A stretch of 5,139 nt of DNA from Methylocapsa sp. (lineage in GTDB: Bacteria > Pseudomonadota > Alphaproteobacteria > Rhizobiales > Beijerinckiaceae). A program made the translations under genes and the position numbers. This document shows, piece by piece, positions 1 through 5,139 of the stretch. The stretch's first letter is position 1; each line of letters begins with the position of its first letter. The notes beneath the pieces are model-generated. The model had not been told where the DNA came from. It worked only from the letters and a program-made list of their open reading frames with translations, and searched no databases. Location of the stretch: the NCBI GenBank assembly GCA_017353815.1, contig JAFMSB010000001.1, positions 1 to 5,139 of the forward strand, given 5' to 3'.

Positions 1-312
1 TCCAACTTCGGCGTACCAGAAATAAGGCGGTCCGCCGTGCCGATTTTGCGATTTGGCCGCGACGCTTCCATCGGGGGCGATTAGCGAGAGTTCACCCTCA
101 AGCGGCTTCTCCGCAACGGCGAGCACGCGCAGAGGCGCGCCTGTCCACGGCGCGATCGGCGAGGGCAAAACCGCGAGCTCTGATGCGTCCGCGCAGTTGA
201 GCGAGAAACCCTCGGCCCGTAAGTCAGCGGTCGCGAACAAATAAACAAGAAATGAGTCTGCAATCAGAAACAGTGCTGCCACAAAATGCGGAAATCGGCG
301 TGGTGGAAACAC
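1..312 (-). CDS. Partial secreted or membrane-anchored hypothetical protein (N-terminal 104 residues)
   Basis: I do not recognise a named family. The frame is open for 104 codons from a GTG at 312 and runs off the left edge, so the C-terminus is missing. The GTG directly follows an in-frame TAA (313-315) and has GAAGG six bases upstream (319-323), which decides the start; a second GTG at residue 11 lacks a comparable site. Residues 1-9 are basic (Arg5, Arg6). Residues 10-29 are hydrophobic (FVAALFLIADSFLVYLFATA) and end in Ala-Thr-Ala, which looks like a signal peptide cleaved near residue 29, or an N-terminal anchor. The exported part alternates hydrophobic and polar residues like a beta-sandwich, with a lone Cys40 and a GGPPYFWYAEV segment at 93-103. 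Composition and codon use fit a real GC-rich gene, unlike the overlapping frames. The frame is certain; the function is unknown. Confidence 0.72.
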   Translation of the reverse strand, partial: MFPPRRFPHFVAALFLIADSFLVYLFATADLRAEGFSLNCADASELAVLPSPIAPWTGAPLRVLAVAEKPLEGELSLIAPDGSVAAKSQNRHGGPPYFWYAEVG

Positions 313-531
313 TTACAACCTTCTTCTCCACTTCGACAGCGATAAGCGAATTTGCCGAAGCCGTGGCTGAAATCCTGGCAAGTCCGGTTGCCAAGAGCCA
401 TTTAAATGCGAGAAATCGTCGGAATTATGGGTGAGGTTTTCTGCGCCGATGAGCAGCGCAAGGAATTGGCGCTGACCAACCAGCGGTTGCGGGGTCAATC
501 CCGGAAATGCTCGATAGCGCGCATATCGTTC
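313..531 (-). other. Unassigned stretch with a 73-codon open frame
   Basis: No gene here can be defended. The minus strand has one frame open from 531 to a TAA at 313-315 that directly abuts the GTG of the secreted-protein gene, with a possible TTG start at 498. The implied peptide matches no family I know, third codon positions are only mildly GC-rich, and no ribosome-binding site is obvious. The stretch is less GC-rich than the flanking genes. It probably holds the 5' leader and promoter of the gene starting at 312, or the remains of a gene interrupted by the element to the right. Confidence 0.3.
319..323 (-). promoter_or_regulatory. Ribosome-binding site deciding the GTG start at 312
   Basis: On the minus strand GAAGG lies six bases before the GTG at 312, inside a purine-rich GAGAAGAAGG run. 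It supports the GTG as the true start of the partial secreted protein. Confidence 0.55.
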
Positions 532-548
532 TTTAGAATCATTCTAAA
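532..548. promoter_or_regulatory. Perfect ICE-like palindrome (putative Irr operator)
   Basis: The sequence TTTAGAATCATTCTAAA is a perfect 7-3-7 inverted repeat. It equals the iron-control element consensus TTTAGAA-N3-TTCTAAA, to which the Fur-family regulator Irr binds in Rhizobiales to control iron uptake, storage and haem genes. What is seen is the exact palindrome; binding by Irr is inference. It lies about 220 bases upstream of the secreted-protein gene at 312 and at the outer edge of an inverted repeat flanking a transposase relic. The regulated gene, if any, is therefore unclear. Confidence 0.55.
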
Positions 549-572
549 CATGTCCGCGTGAAAACGAGACTT
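532..572 (+). repeat. Left copy of inverted repeat flanking the transposase relic
   Basis: Read on the plus strand, this 41-base stretch starts with the perfect ICE-like palindrome and continues as CATGTCCGCGTG then AAAACGAGACTT. Read on the minus strand from 1610, the other copy has the same order of blocks: palindrome, AATG, GGCGTGAAA, CAAGACTT. A hand alignment gives about 35 identical columns of 44, with four single-base gaps. The match reaches well past the palindrome, so two chance operator sites do not explain it. It may be the terminal repeat of the decayed element or a duplicated promoter with its gene start. Confidence 0.55.
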
Positions 573-694
573 GGAGGCGGCGAGCGCGCGTCGGGGGCGA
601 AAGCGGCGGATGCAGCGCAAGACGGCTCGGCAAGGCAGACTGAGGCGGTTTGGATTGGCCGGCGGCGGGCTTTGGCGCTTGCAGCCGCCGCTTT

Positions 695-1492
695 TTATGT
701 GCGGGCGGCCTTTTTGGCTGCGCTCAGTCGCACTTCAGCCGCCAAGAAGCGCTTTCCATTGCAGGCGGTCGCCGCAAGATGAACCTGCAGCCGCGCCTTG
801 GCGAGTGTTCCGCCCTTTGCTTCGATCGCCACTTCGACCGAAAACGCATCATAGGCCTTATCGCCTTACACTTCGCCTGGCGCATCGGGGATGATCTCCG
901 GCGCCATCGAAATCTCGGCCTCGTTGGCCGGAGCCGTTTTGGCCGCGCCGACGATTGCGGTGTCCTTATCGGCCGCGATATGCGCCTTATAGCCATGGGC
1001 GGGCGCCCGGCTCTTGTGTTTTGCCCAAGCTGCCTCGCCGTCGCTCTTGGAGGCCGGGCCGGTCACCGTGGCATCGATCGGCGTGCCTTTGCGCACGCAA
1101 GCGCCTTTCTTCTCGAGATCGCGCGTAATGAGTTCGAACAGGTTCTTAGCGAGACCGCGCGCGGCGAGCAGATGACGGAAGCGAACGAATGCCGTGCGCT
1201 CCGGCATTGCCTCGCCGCGGGCAAAGCCGCAAAAGCCGCGGAAGCTCGCGCGGCCTTCAAGCGCTAGGGCCGAGTTCGACATCGGAAAGATCGCGCCACG
1301 TGCCAAGCAGAAGCGCCGTGAACATCGCGAGCGGCGGTCAGCTCTTCTCGCCCATCGCCGAAGGATAAAGAGAGCCCAGAGCGCACGCCAAAGGCTCCCA
1401 GCCGATCAGACCATGGATCGCAGCGAGGCTCGCCGGCCGCAAAGTGCTTCTGCCGGATCACCTTGCTTCTTGCCCGATAAGCCGGTTGCCAT
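695..1492 (-). pseudogene. Degenerate IS5-family transposase
   Basis: This is the relic of a DDE transposase (DDE_Tnp_1 type). The likely original start is the ATG at 1492, after a GGAGGGG purine run, giving MATGLSGKKQGDPAEAL. Near 1440 the homology moves to another frame (GLIGWEPLACALGSLYPSAM, then PPLAMFTALLLGTWRDLSDV), which carries a TGA at 1338-1340. Near 1266-1272 it returns to the first frame, apparently through one extra G, and continues with ASFRGFCGFAR, TPIDATV (first catalytic Asp) and HGYKAHIAADKDTAIV. A TAA at 866-868 replaces the Tyr of GEVYGDKAYD. After the second-Asp motif GDKAYDAFSVE the frame jumps at 803-808 from AKGGT to LAKARLQVHLAA, losing roughly 50 residues including the region of the catalytic Glu. 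It ends at a TAA at 695-697. It cannot make an active enzyme. Confidence 0.85.
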
Positions 1493-1567
1493 GGTCCCCT
1501 CCCAATCCAAGACCGGAGGGAAGGGAATCACGTTCATCCCGGCAAGCCCCGCAAGCCCGTTGCGCAG

Positions 1568-1610
1568 AAGTCTTGTTTCACGCCGAAACATTTTTTAGAA
1601 TTATTCAAAA
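1568..1610 (-). repeat. Right copy of inverted repeat flanking the transposase relic
   Basis: Read on the minus strand from 1610, it starts with an imperfect ICE-like palindrome, then AAATGTTTCGGCGTGAAAC and AAGACTT. It is the inverted partner of 532-572. Its ATG at 1591 opens a frame (MFRRETRLLRNGLAG) in phase with the transposase ATG at 1492 and could have extended that protein. The equivalent ATG in the left copy (550-552) meets a TGA after three codons. Confidence 0.55.
1594..1610. promoter_or_regulatory. Imperfect ICE-like palindrome
   Basis: The sequence TTTAGAATTATTCAAAA differs from the consensus TTTAGAA-N3-TTCTAAA at one defined position. It lies in an AT-rich patch (1591-1620) that stands out from the GC-rich surroundings and could serve as a promoter. 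It sits at the outer edge of the right inverted repeat, about 90 bases past the stop of the EF-G-like gene. Irr binding is inference and is weaker here than for the left site. Confidence 0.35.
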
Positions 1611-1661
1611 AATATAATTTCCCAGGAATGAGCTTGGGCCGCGCCGTGCAATAAGCCTCAT
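1605..1661 (-). CDS. 18-codon ORF with a strong ribosome-binding site, possible gene stub
   Basis: An ATG at 1661 opens a frame reading MRLIARRGPSSFLGNYIF before a TGA at 1605-1607. AAGGAGGT lies six bases upstream (1668-1675), about as good a Shine-Dalgarno as exists and better than that of most genes here. The last codons enter the right inverted repeat, so the stop comes from the repeat. The start lies 37 bases past the stop of the EF-G-like gene. It could be a genuine small peptide, a leader, or the 5' stub of a gene cut by insertion of the element. I do not recognise the peptide. Confidence 0.3.
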   Translation of the reverse strand: MRLIARRGPSSFLGNYIF

Positions 1662-1667
1662 GGGCAC

Positions 1668-1675
1668 ACCTCCTT
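1668..1675 (-). promoter_or_regulatory. Near-perfect Shine-Dalgarno (AAGGAGGT)
   Basis: The motif is seen on the minus strand, spaced six bases from the ATG at 1661. It has no full-length gene behind it, which suggests that a gene once started here. Confidence 0.5.
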
Positions 1676-1679
1676 ATTT

Positions 1680-1718
1680 CGCGCGGCATGCCATCCCTTT
1701 AAGGCATCATGCCGCGCG
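1680..1718. other. 11 bp inverted repeat spanning the stop codon of the EF-G-like gene
   Basis: CGCGCGGCATG (1680-1690) and CATGCCGCGCG (1708-1718) pair perfectly across a 17-base loop that contains the TAA stop (1699-1701). The hairpin would be very stable in RNA from either strand. No T-run follows on either side, so it is not a classical intrinsic terminator. It may protect the 3' end of the mRNA, aid rho-dependent termination, or form a hairpin beside the Shine-Dalgarno at 1668-1675. Confidence 0.5.
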
Positions 1719-3657
1719 CCTCGGCGAGATGGTCGAAGCGGCGGCGGTAATGGCCAAGCCCCTGGGTCTCCGAGCGCAGCTGGGTGATGAGATCATGCAG
1801 TTCGGCTGCGGGCACGAGCGCCTCGACATCGTCCCAGCCGGGCCAGCCCGGGCGCTCCGCGTAACCGAGGATTTGCCCGCGCCGGCCGGTGAGCAAGCGC
1901 TGAGCCGCGGCGGTGGCGCTATTTGGCACGCTCACCGTGACATGCTCGACCGGCTCGAGCAGCACCGGCTCCGCCTTGCCAAGACCCTCGGAGATGCCCT
2001 GGCGCGCCGCGATCTTGAACGCCATATCGGAGCTATCGACGGTATGGAACGAGCCGTCGACCAAGGTCACCGCGACATCGACAACCGGATACCCGAAGGG
2101 GCCCTTTTGTAAAGCTTCTTCGGCGCCATCTTGGACGGACGGAATATATTGCTTGGGCACGGCACCGCCCACGATCTTGTCAGTGAACAGGAAACCCTCG
2201 CCTCGGTGGCGCGGCTCGATCTCAAGTTTGACGTCGGCGAATTGCCCATGGCCGCCAGTCTGGCGCTTATAGCGCGAGTGCTGCTGGACCTTGCGCTTGA
2301 TCGTTTCCTTAAACCCGATCTTTGGCGGCGAGGTCGCTATCTGAAGATTGTAGAGCGTGGCAAGCCGGTCGATCGCGGAATTGAGATGAATATCGCCCTG
2401 CCCGGTGAGCAAAGTCTCCCCGGTGGCGGCATCATGCACAATCCCAAGCGAAGGATCTTCCGCGGTGAGCTTTTGCAGGGCGGCGGGGAGCTTGACATCG
2501 TCTTTGCGATCCTTGGCCTTGATCGCGAGCGCGAAGACCGGCGGCTTCGGCTGTGGAAAGTGCAGCGATTCTCCCTCGCCGGGGTGCCCCAGGATGGCGC
2601 CAGTCGGGGCGCCCTCGAGCCGGCCAAGCCCGGTGAGTTCTCCGGCTTCGGCCTCTGGAATTCTTTGGGCCTCGTTGCCGCTGTAGCGGTGAATGCTGCC
2701 GACGCGCACGCCATCGAACACCGCGCTGTCACGCAACGGGCCGCGCCAGACGCGGCCATAGGAGAGCTTGCCCGCCTGGACCGTTTTGAAAATTTGGACG
2801 AGCGGCTCGCCGCTTGGCCCAATTCCGCGGCGGGCGGCGGTCTCTTTGGAATCCGGAACATCATGACGGAGCGCCTTCCAAAGCGGAAAAATTCCCTGCC
2901 CCAGCATGGCCGAGCCGAGCAGAACCTCAACGATCGTGCCTTTTGCCTGGTCCTTACGCAGATGCTGATAGATTTCTGCTGGAGTGGGCGCGATCTCTTC
3001 GATAAGCTTTTCCAAAAGAGCATCGTCCTGGTCGGCAAGAACTTCCGCAAGCCCATCGAGCGCGTGCTTTTCGGGCTCGCGCAAATCCGCGGGAAAATCG
3101 ATCGCCTCGGCGCTCTGGTTGGTGCCGTAGCGGTAGGCTTGGCCGCGCACAACATCGACATAGCCCGCTACCGCGTCGCCCTGCCGCACCGGCAGCTGGC
3201 GCGGCGCAAGGGGATATTTGGACTGAGCCCGCAGAGCCGTCAGCAACTCGTCAAAAGGGCTCGCGAGCGTCTCAATCTTATTCACGAAGACGAGATGCGG
3301 GAGCCCCAGATTTTCGAGCGAGCGGAACAGAAGCGGCAAGCTCGCCAATTTGGTGGCCGAGGCCTCGCAAACAAGTACCGCAAAATCAACCGCGGCAAGC
3401 GCCGCCTCGGCCTCATAGGCGAATTCCACCGAGCCGGGGCAGTCGACGATCGACCAGCGGTCACCCAGGAAGGAGCAGTGGCCAAGCCTGACTTCTGTGG
3501 TCGCAACATGCTTGCGCGCATCGCCGGAACGCCGGACCTGCCCCCCAGCTGCAGCCGCGATCAGCGCATCGAACAACGCCGATTTGCCGCTTCCGTAAGG
3601 CCCGATCAGCGCGACTGAACGGGGGCCTGCCACGGCGACTTTCGCAGTACCTGCCAT
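1699..3657 (-). CDS. Elongation factor G-like GTPase (EF-G paralogue)
   Basis: This is a 652-residue translational GTPase of the EF-G fold, about 40-50 residues shorter than housekeeping EF-G. Visible domains are: the G domain with P-loop GPYGSGKS (19-26), DCPGSVEF (72-79), NKIE (126-129) and GSAM (248-251); domain II about 285-370; domain III about 374-450 (TGQGDIHLN); domain IV from about 455 with TGGHGQFADV (467-476), YIPSV (504-508) and the tip loop LVDGSFHTVDSSDMAF (532-547); domain V from about 566 with RLLTGRRGQILG. Three canonical elements are changed. The catalytic switch II His of DTPGHVDF is Ser76, NKxD ends in Glu129, and switch I has ATTEV (52-56) with no RGITI. The ATG is fixed by AAGGAGGAG seven bases upstream. 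EF-G paralogues of this sort occur in Rhizobiales; their role is not settled and may be specialised translocation or ribosome recycling. It is a single-gene unit, with a terminator upstream and no linked str-operon genes, so it is not the main fusA. Confidence 0.9.
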   Translation of the reverse strand: MAGTAKVAVAGPRSVALIGPYGSGKSALFDALIAAAAGGQVRRSGDARKHVATTEVRLGHCSFLGDRWSIVDCPGSVEFAYEAEAALAAVDFAVLVCEASATKLASLPLLFRSLENLGLPHLVFVNKIETLASPFDELLTALRAQSKYPLAPRQLPVRQGDAVAGYVDVVRGQAYRYGTNQSAEAIDFPADLREPEKHALDGLAEVLADQDDALLEKLIEEIAPTPAEIYQHLRKDQAKGTIVEVLLGSAMLGQGIFPLWKALRHDVPDSKETAARRGIGPSGEPLVQIFKTVQAGKLSYGRVWRGPLRDSAVFDGVRVGSIHRYSGNEAQRIPEAEAGELTGLGRLEGAPTGAILGHPGEGESLHFPQPKPPVFALAIKAKDRKDDVKLPAALQKLTAEDPSLGIVHDAATGETLLTGQGDIHLNSAIDRLATLYNLQIATSPPKIGFKETIKRKVQQHSRYKRQTGGHGQFADVKLEIEPRHRGEGFLFTDKIVGGAVPKQYIPSVQDGAEEALQKGPFGYPVVDVAVTLVDGSFHTVDSSDMAFKIAARQGISEGLGKAEPVLLEPVEHVTVSVPNSATAAAQRLLTGRRGQILGYAERPGWPGWDDVEALVPAAELHDLITQLRSETQGLGHYRRRFDHLAEARGMMP

Positions 3658-3664
3658 ATTCGCG

Positions 3665-3673
3665 CTCCTCCTT
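3665..3673 (-). promoter_or_regulatory. Strong Shine-Dalgarno of the EF-G-like gene
   Basis: AAGGAGGAG on the minus strand ends seven bases before the ATG at 3657. It fixes the start and predicts efficient translation. Confidence 0.75.
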
Positions 3674-3698
3674 GCCTTTCCGGCTAATTGTTGTCGCC

Positions 3699-3727
3699 AT
3701 CGTATGCCAAATGGGGCCAGCGCGCAA
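3699..3727 (-). promoter_or_regulatory. Possible sigma-70-type promoter of the EF-G-like gene
   Basis: On the minus strand TTGCGC (3722-3727) and TACGAT (3699-3704) are 17 bases apart, downstream of the prfA terminator and about 40 bases before the start codon. The -10 matches four of six consensus bases and the -35 three of six. The terminator upstream implies that a promoter exists in this gap; this particular pair is only the best candidate seen by eye. Confidence 0.3.
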
Positions 3728-3773
3728 AGTCCACAAGCCGCAATGCTCTGAGTTCAAGAGAAGGTAACCCGAT

Positions 3774-3808
3774 AAAAACCGCAAGCGGGGCTTGCCCGCG
3801 CCGGTTTT
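3774..3808 (-). terminator. Rho-independent terminator of prfA
   Basis: On the minus strand AAAACCG (3808-3802) pairs with CGGTTTT (3781-3775), around an inner GCGGG/CCCGC stem (3799-3795 with 3789-3785). The hairpin ends in a run of five T (3778-3774). It starts about 25 bases after the prfA stop. It separates prfA from the EF-G-like gene. The A-rich left arm means it might also work to some degree on the plus strand. Confidence 0.75.
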
Positions 3809-3832
3809 GCGAAGTCGAGCCCAAAATTCCCC

Positions 3833-4915
3833 TCAGTCCATCCTGTTTTCGGCCGCCGCAAGGAGTTCCGCCTGATGATGCGTGATCAAAGGCTCAATCA
3901 CCTCGTCCAAAGCCTCGCCAGTCATGACCTTGTCTAGCTTATAAAGTGTTAGATGAATGCGGTGATCCGTGAGCCGGCCTTGTGGAAAATTGTAAGTTCG
4001 GATGCGCCCCGAGCGGTCGCCCGTGCCGACCTGGGCCCGCCGGTCGGCCGCGCGCTCCGCATCCCTCTTCTGGCGTTCCATTTCGAAAAGGCGCGCGCGC
4101 AAAAGCATCATCGCACGCGCGCGATTCTTATGCTGCGAGCGCTCGTCTTGAACGAACACGATCGTTCCTGTCGGCAAATGGGTCACGCGCACCGCCGATT
4201 CGGTCTTGTTCACATGCTGGCCTCCAGCCCCTTGGGCGCGCATCGTGTCGATTTTGAGCTCCGATTCGCCGATCTCGACATCGACATCTTCGGCTTCGGG
4301 CAATACGGCGACCGTGGCCGCCGAGGTGTGGATACGCCCCTGGGTTTCGGTTTCCGGCACGCGCTGCACGCGGTGGGTGCCCGATTCGAACTTGAGCCGC
4401 GCGAAGACCCCGCGGCCCGCGATTTCGGCGATGATTTCCTTAAAGCCGCCGAGTGTTCCCTCGCTTGCCGAGACTATTTCGACCCGCCAGCCTTTCAACT
4501 CGGCATAGCGCTGATACATCCGGAAAAGGTCGCCTGCAAACAAGGCCGCTTCGTCACCGCCCGTGCCTGCTCTAATCTCAAGTATGGCGCTTTTATCATC
4601 GACGGCATCCCTTGGCAGCAGCGCGATTTTCAGATGCTGCTCAAGCGTTCCAAGCTTGGCGCGGACTGCCCGCAGCTCCTCTTCGGCCAAAGCGCACAAG
4701 TCCGGACCGTTGGCGGGATCGGCGACCATGGTCTCGAGCGCGTGCGCTTCATCGGATCGCGCCCGGTAATCGCGGATGGCCGCAGCGACATCTTCGAGGC
4801 CGGCAAGCTCACGCGAGAGAGCGACAATAGTGCCGGGCTCCGCTGCCTCGGCGAGGCGAGCTACGATCTCCGCATGGCGGCGCATTATGAGTTCAAGCTG
4901 GTCCTGCGGCAGCAT
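3833..4915 (-). CDS. prfA: Peptide chain release factor 1 (RF1)
   Basis: RF1 recognises UAA and UAG in the ribosomal A site and triggers hydrolysis of peptidyl-tRNA in the cytoplasm. From the ATG at 4915 the product has 360 residues, the usual RF1 length. A longer open frame reaches 5008, but its extra 31 residues are Cys-rich and unlike any RF1 N-terminus, so I reject that start. Visible features are: an N-terminal helical domain, residues 1-100; [13 protein letters not shown] (114-126); the anticodon-like motif [15 protein letters not shown] (185-199) with PET at 187-189, the PxT of RF1 rather than the SPF of RF2; and the catalytic [17 protein letters not shown] (227-243) with GGQ at 231-233. 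The C-terminal [13 protein letters not shown] (308-320) is also typical. No strong Shine-Dalgarno is visible. prmC, often directly downstream in alphaproteobacteria, is absent; a terminator follows instead. Confidence 0.97.
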   Translation of the reverse strand: MLPQDQLELIMRRHAEIVARLAEAAEPGTIVALSRELAGLEDVAAAIRDYRARSDEAHALETMVADPANGPDLCALAEEELRAVRAKLGTLEQHLKIALLPRDAVDDKSAILEIRAGTGGDEAALFAGDLFRMYQRYAELKGWRVEIVSASEGTLGGFKEIIAEIAGRGVFARLKFESGTHRVQRVPETETQGRIHTSAATVAVLPEAEDVDVEIGESELKIDTMRAQGAGGQHVNKTESAVRVTHLPTGTIVFVQDERSQHKNRARAMMLLRARLFEMERQKRDAERAADRRAQVGTGDRSGRIRTYNFPQGRLTDHRIHLTLYKLDKVMTGEALDEVIEPLITHHQAELLAAAENRMD

Positions 4916-5139
4916 GGTTTGGGCTTCGCACAATAGCGCATGGATCCGGCAAGAAACGAGCGGACGGTGCGAGCCAAAAATCTTGCCACAAACAATATGC
5001 GAATACAAAAGCGGCTAATACGGACCGGCTCCCGGGATAGTGATATCCAGCGCCCGTAACCGGGGCCAATGGCTCCTCCGGGGTCGGGCGCCTGGGGCTT
5101 ATGACCACTAAACTGAAGAAGGCCTCGCGGCTTTGCGAA
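4916..5139. other. Region upstream of prfA, no complete gene
   Basis: On the minus strand one frame entering from the right edge ends at a TAG (5108-5110) after ten codons (RKAARPSSV). It could be the C-terminus of the preceding gene, but it is too short to identify. The two other frames stay open from the edge into prfA and also cannot be judged. The part from 4916 to 5045 is AT-richer and is the likely place for the prfA promoter; I see no pair of boxes good enough to mark. Confidence 0.3.
5047..5095. other. Stable imperfect hairpin upstream of prfA
   Basis: CCAGCGCCCG (5047-5056) pairs with CGGGCGCCTGG (5085-5095) with one bulged base. A second nested stem inside it is GGGGCC with GGCTCC, separated by AAT, with one mismatch. 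No T-run follows on either strand, so it is not a clear intrinsic terminator. If the TAG at 5108-5110 ends the previous gene, the hairpin would sit just past that stop. It might be a processing or stability element, or a copy of a dispersed palindromic repeat. Confidence 0.4.

Larger units (their letters stand above)
532..1610 (-). mobile_element. Putative decayed insertion element bounded by about 42 bp inverted repeats
   Basis: The interval is bounded by the two inverted repeat copies and contains a broken IS5-family transposase, with about 120 non-coding bases on each side of it. At 1079 bases, and allowing for the internal deletion, the size fits an insertion sequence of about 1.2 kb. No convincing target-site duplication is visible outside the repeats. 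Repeats this long are not typical of IS5 elements, whose terminal repeats are usually short. The repeats may therefore belong to an older element into which the IS inserted, or may not be transposon ends at all. The true IS ends could lie inside these limits. Confidence 0.4.

Noticed and set aside
53..434. Two short plus-strand frames (53-244 and 252-434) at the left end.
   Set aside because: They overlap the minus-strand secreted-protein gene or its leader, and neither shows a ribosome-binding site or protein-like pattern.
661..696. A GGCGGC/GCCGCC hairpin followed by TTTTT on the plus strand, terminator-like.
   Set aside because: The stem is six pairs with a 17-base loop, and no plus-strand gene precedes it; it overlaps the end of the pseudogene.
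650..1267. A 205-codon open frame on the plus strand.
   Set aside because: It runs antisense to the transposase pseudogene and resembles no protein family.
1406..1591. A 61-codon minus-strand frame starting at the ATG at 1591 as an independent small gene.
   Set aside because: Its second half is the N-terminus of the broken transposase, so it is better read as part of that relic.
2131..3618. A 495-codon open frame on the plus strand opposite the EF-G-like gene.
   Set aside because: It lies antisense to a clearly homologous gene, has no recognisable domain or ribosome-binding site, and long antisense frames are common in GC-rich coding DNA.
3953..4936. A 327-codon open frame on the plus strand opposite prfA.
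   Set aside because: It is the shadow of RF1, whose motifs are unmistakable on the minus strand.
4916..5008. A longer N-terminus for RF1 starting at 5008.
   Set aside because: The added 31 residues are Cys-rich and unlike RF1; the ATG at 4915 gives exactly the usual 360 residues.
1..5139. CRISPR arrays, tRNA or rRNA genes, tandem repeats.
   Set aside because: No regularly spaced repeats or recognisable RNA gene sequences were found by eye.

Overview
The window looks like a piece of a GC-rich alphaproteobacterial chromosome, most likely order Rhizobiales (Hyphomicrobiales). The grounds are codon use, the type of its EF-G-like GTPase and RF1, an IS5-type transposase relic, and a palindrome that exactly matches the iron-control element (ICE) bound by the rhizobial regulator Irr. 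The assignment to order is inference. Every gene I can support lies on the minus strand, so the natural reading direction is from 5139 down to 1.

The right half is translation. prfA (peptide chain release factor 1, 4915-3833) is complete, with the RF1 PxT codon-recognition motif and the GGQ catalytic motif. A strong rho-independent terminator (3774-3808) closes it, so the next gene is a separate transcription unit. That gene (3657-1699) encodes a 652-residue paralogue of elongation factor G. It has all five EF-G domains, but its GTPase centre is altered: Ser replaces the catalytic switch II His, NKxD reads NKIE, and the usual switch I RGITI is absent. prmC, which encodes the methyltransferase that modifies the RF1 GGQ and often follows prfA, is not between them.

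The middle (about 532-1610) is a decayed mobile element. It holds an IS5-family transposase pseudogene (1492-695) with two frameshifts, two in-frame stops and an internal deletion that removes the region of the third DDE acid. The pseudogene sits between two inverted copies of a sequence of about 42 bp (532-572 and 1568-1610). Each copy carries an ICE-like palindrome at its outer end, perfect on the left and with one mismatch on the right. This arrangement is the most unusual thing in the window.

The left end (312-1) holds the start of a secreted or membrane-anchored protein of unknown function that runs off the window. It has a GTG start, a nearby GAAGG ribosome-binding site and a signal-peptide-like N-terminus. 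The 313-531 stretch upstream has one open frame but no gene I can defend. Just downstream of the EF-G-like gene an 18-codon ORF with a near-perfect Shine-Dalgarno runs into the right repeat. It may be the stub of a gene broken by the element.
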